A DNA stretch of 5,500 nucleotides from Deltaproteobacteria bacterium (lineage in GTDB: Bacteria > Desulfobacterota > Binatia > UBA9968 > CAXXLF01), in contig JACZXR010000189.1 in the NCBI GenBank assembly GCA_022571535.1, forward strand, positions 1 through 5,500. The letters are read 5' to 3'. The notes under the pieces are model-generated. The model made no database searches. It worked only from the letters and a program-made list of their open reading frames with translations, and was not told the DNA's origin. Position 1 is the first letter of the stretch. Each line of letters starts with the position of its first letter. A program made the translations under genes and the position numbers. Below, one piece after another: positions 4,435-5,500 of the stretch.

Positions 4435-5247
4435 TTGAAAGACAAAAACGGTTTCACCCTTGAAGGAAAGAAAGTCATCATCTTGGGAGAGAGAGACGGT
4501 ATCCCAGCCCCCACGATCGAGCAGGCCATCGATGGTCTCGGGGCGAACGTTATCTACTCCGCCACTCAGTGTTTCGTCTGAACCGCCGCTGGGGCCATGG
4601 ACCTTGAGGATCAAGGTCAAATCAAGACACTGGCCGAAGAGTATAGGGACGACGGAATTGTTGTCTTGCTGGGGGCGCCTACCGCCGAGAGCAGCCTCGT
4701 CCAGTATGAAACGGTAACCCGAGGCGACCCATCCTACGCGGGACCCCTGGCCGGGATCAAGCTTGGCCTGGAAGCCTTTCACATATTTGAGCCTGCAGTA
4801 AAAGCCCTAATCGATCCGGAGCGCTACACCTCACTGATCGAGACGCTCGAGCTCGACAATCTGATCTCGCAGGCGAGCGTCACGATGAACTCGGCCAACA
4901 ACCGCAAGGAATGTCGCGGCAGCCACGTCAACGAAGATTACTTCAACGAGGACGATAACGGCCGCAACGATGACGAGTGGATGAAGCACACCGTCGCATG
5001 GTTCGACGGCTGGGGCGGCAGCGGCGATGGCTCGCGCACGCAGGACGAGATGCGCGCACTCGAAGCGCTCGGCCTCGAAAGCGATGCCGATTTCCCCGCG
5101 ATCAAGAAAGCCTGGCGCGAAAAGGCGAAGACCGTCCACCCGGACGTGAAGCCGAACGACGCCGAAGCGGCGCAGGAATTCCAGAAATTGCAGGTCGCCT
5201 ACGAAGTGCTGAAAGCCGCCGAAGAACGGCGGGAATGGAAGGGCTAG
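4435..5247 (+). CDS. grdA: GrdA glycine reductase selenoprotein A, truncated and fused in frame to SdhA and J-domain segments
   Basis: The frame starts at TTG 4435 after AAAGGAG (4422-4428, 6-base spacer) and reads through TGA 4579-4581. Residues 1-~133 are GrdA, the small selenoprotein of glycine/sarcosine/betaine reductase. In that complex its selenocysteine takes the carboxymethyl group from component B and passes it to component C, yielding acetyl phosphate. Visible signs are KKVIILGERDGIPAPTIEQA, the signature CFV-Sec-TAAGAMDLE (Cys46, Sec49), ETVTRGDPSYAGPLAG and LGLEAFHIFEPAVKALIDP. Normal GrdA is about 155-160 residues; here the last ~25 are replaced. From about residue 134 the sequence is an SdhA C-terminal piece and from about 191 a J-domain, 270 residues in all. 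No grdB, grdC, grdD, grdE or trx gene is next to it. GC-ending codons dominate after ~4834, so a chimera is likely. Confidence 0.8.
4579..4581 (+). other. In-frame UGA selenocysteine codon
   Basis: The TGA falls exactly at the selenocysteine position of the GrdA signature C-F-V-U-T-A-A-G-A-M-D-L-E. The frame is open and family-like on both sides. Decoding needs SelA or equivalent, SelB, SelC and SelD, none of which is in the window. Gene callers that treat TGA as stop will begin this gene at ATG 4597 and lose the active site. Confidence 0.9.
4600..4618 (+). promoter_or_regulatory. Bacterial SECIS-like hairpin
   Basis: GACCTTGA (4600-4607) and TCAAGGTC (4611-4618) make a perfect 8-base stem capped by the three-base loop GGA, starting 18 bases after the UGA. 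Bacterial SECIS elements lie within the coding region shortly after the UGA and have a small apical loop with a guanine near its 5' side, which this fits. It should bind SelB and direct selenocysteine insertion. Confidence 0.75.
4834..5019 (+). pseudogene. SdhA (succinate dehydrogenase flavoprotein) C-terminal fragment within the fused frame
   Basis: The reading LIETLELDNLISQASVTMNS, then ANNRKECRGSHVNED, then DDEWMKHTVAWFDGWGG matches the C-terminal helical region of the succinate dehydrogenase flavoprotein. Hallmarks are ETLELDNL, the RKESRGAH-type motif (here RKECRGSH) and the W-M-K-H-T-(V/L)-A-W segment. It covers about residues 134-195 of the fused frame. The FAD-binding part and the normal tail (of the type DYRPVHEYTLTD...RVY) are missing, so it has no enzymatic role here. 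The style resembles Sphingomonadales. The left join lies near 4825-4845 and the right join within about 5002-5020, where FDGWGG could belong to either partner. Confidence 0.6.
5005..5247 (+). other. J-domain (DnaJ-like) C-terminal segment of the fused frame
   Basis: About residues 206-269 of the fused frame form a J-domain: MRALEALGLESDADFPAIKK, then AWREKAKTVHPDVKPND with the essential HPD triad at 235-237, then EAAQEFQKLQVAYEVLKAAEERREW. J-domains stimulate the ATPase of Hsp70 (DnaK) partners. The DGWGGSGDGSRTQDEM lead-in resembles the linker of small C-terminal J-domain proteins in Sphingomonadales, whose N-terminal half is missing here. In its source genome it would be an independent gene; the stop at 5245-5247 is its native end. 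Base use agrees with the downstream partial gene, not with the GrdA part. Confidence 0.75.
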
Positions 5248-5285
5248 GCGGTACTATTCCAGCTTAGAGACAGGGAGATGTGGGG

Positions 5286-5500
5286 ATGTTCGGATTGCTA
5301 TCGCTTTTGGCCGGCGCCGCTGGACTGATCCCACCATCGGATTCCATTACTTGGACGGACCGCCTGCCCGACTCACTGCAAACGACGCAAACGCCCGAGC
5401 AGCAATTGGTCAGCTGGATGCCCGGCCCGGTGCGTTGCGATGATGGCGCCGAAGTCCGTGTCGTCGAAGGGCGGCGCCCCTATAACACGCTTTGGAATGG
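5286..5500 (+). CDS. Partial hypothetical protein, N-terminus only
   Basis: An open frame from ATG 5286 runs off the window (71 codons visible). It begins MFGLLSLLAGAAGLIPPSDS, a hydrophobic stretch that could be an export signal but lacks the usual early positive charge. It continues with a Gln/Thr-rich linker and PGPVRCDDGAEVRVVEGRRPY. AGGGAG (5272-5277) with an 8-base spacer precedes the ATG; the nearer ATG at 5278 is out of frame and soon stops. I do not recognise the family. A periplasmic or membrane-anchored protein is possible. It lies 38 bases after the J-domain stop and shares its GC-rich codon use, so both probably come from the same alphaproteobacteria-like source. Confidence 0.6.
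   Translation, partial: MFGLLSLLAGAAGLIPPSDSITWTDRLPDSLQTTQTPEQQLVSWMPGPVRCDDGAEVRVVEGRRPYNTLWN

Overview
The window looks like accessory DNA from an anaerobic bacterium, probably Desulfobacterota-like (deltaproteobacterial). I infer this from the style of the MoaC, RadC and toxin-antitoxin proteins and from a selenocysteine-containing glycine reductase subunit (GrdA). The last ~660 bases look different. They are rich in G/C-ending codons and carry protein fragments of alphaproteobacterial, probably Sphingomonadales, character. The contig may therefore be a chimera, or may record an unusual transfer.

Layout: (1) 54-533, moaC (molybdenum cofactor synthesis), plus strand. (2) 547-661, first copy of an interspersed palindromic repeat. 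(3) 828-1520, radC-family gene, plus strand. (4) 1521-4035, an island of short minus-strand features: an orphan coding remnant, the broken N-terminus of an IS1380-type transposase, a truncated DUF5647-like gene, a 44-residue very basic protein, a strongly structured 140-base element, a small four-cysteine zinc-ribbon protein, a second copy of the palindromic repeat, an unknown 150-residue ORF, and an intact type II toxin-antitoxin operon (ribbon-helix-helix antitoxin then MazF/PemK-like toxin). (5) 4050-4434, the toxin-antitoxin promoter/operator and a 194-base segment bounded by perfect 13-base inverted repeats. (6) 4435-5247, a single reading frame that starts as GrdA, reads through an in-frame UGA expected to encode selenocysteine with a SECIS-like hairpin after it, then continues into a C-terminal SdhA (succinate dehydrogenase flavoprotein) fragment and ends as a J-domain. 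(7) 5286-5500, the start of an unknown gene that runs off the window.

The only clear functional unit is the toxin-antitoxin pair. Its stop and start codons abut, and its promoter -10 box lies inside a palindromic operator, which implies autoregulation. moaC and radC are housekeeping-type genes with no visible link to each other. The island between radC and grdA looks like a decaying accumulation of mobile-element debris and small accessory genes. Two of its ORFs have C-termini encoded by repeat DNA, which suggests that repeats inserted into, or replaced, gene ends.

The most notable points are the selenocysteine codon with its hairpin, which standard gene calling misses so that the gene appears to start at 4597, and the three-part GrdA-SdhA-J-domain frame. 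The second is more likely an assembly or amplification chimera than a real fusion protein, but it needs checking because both joins are in frame.
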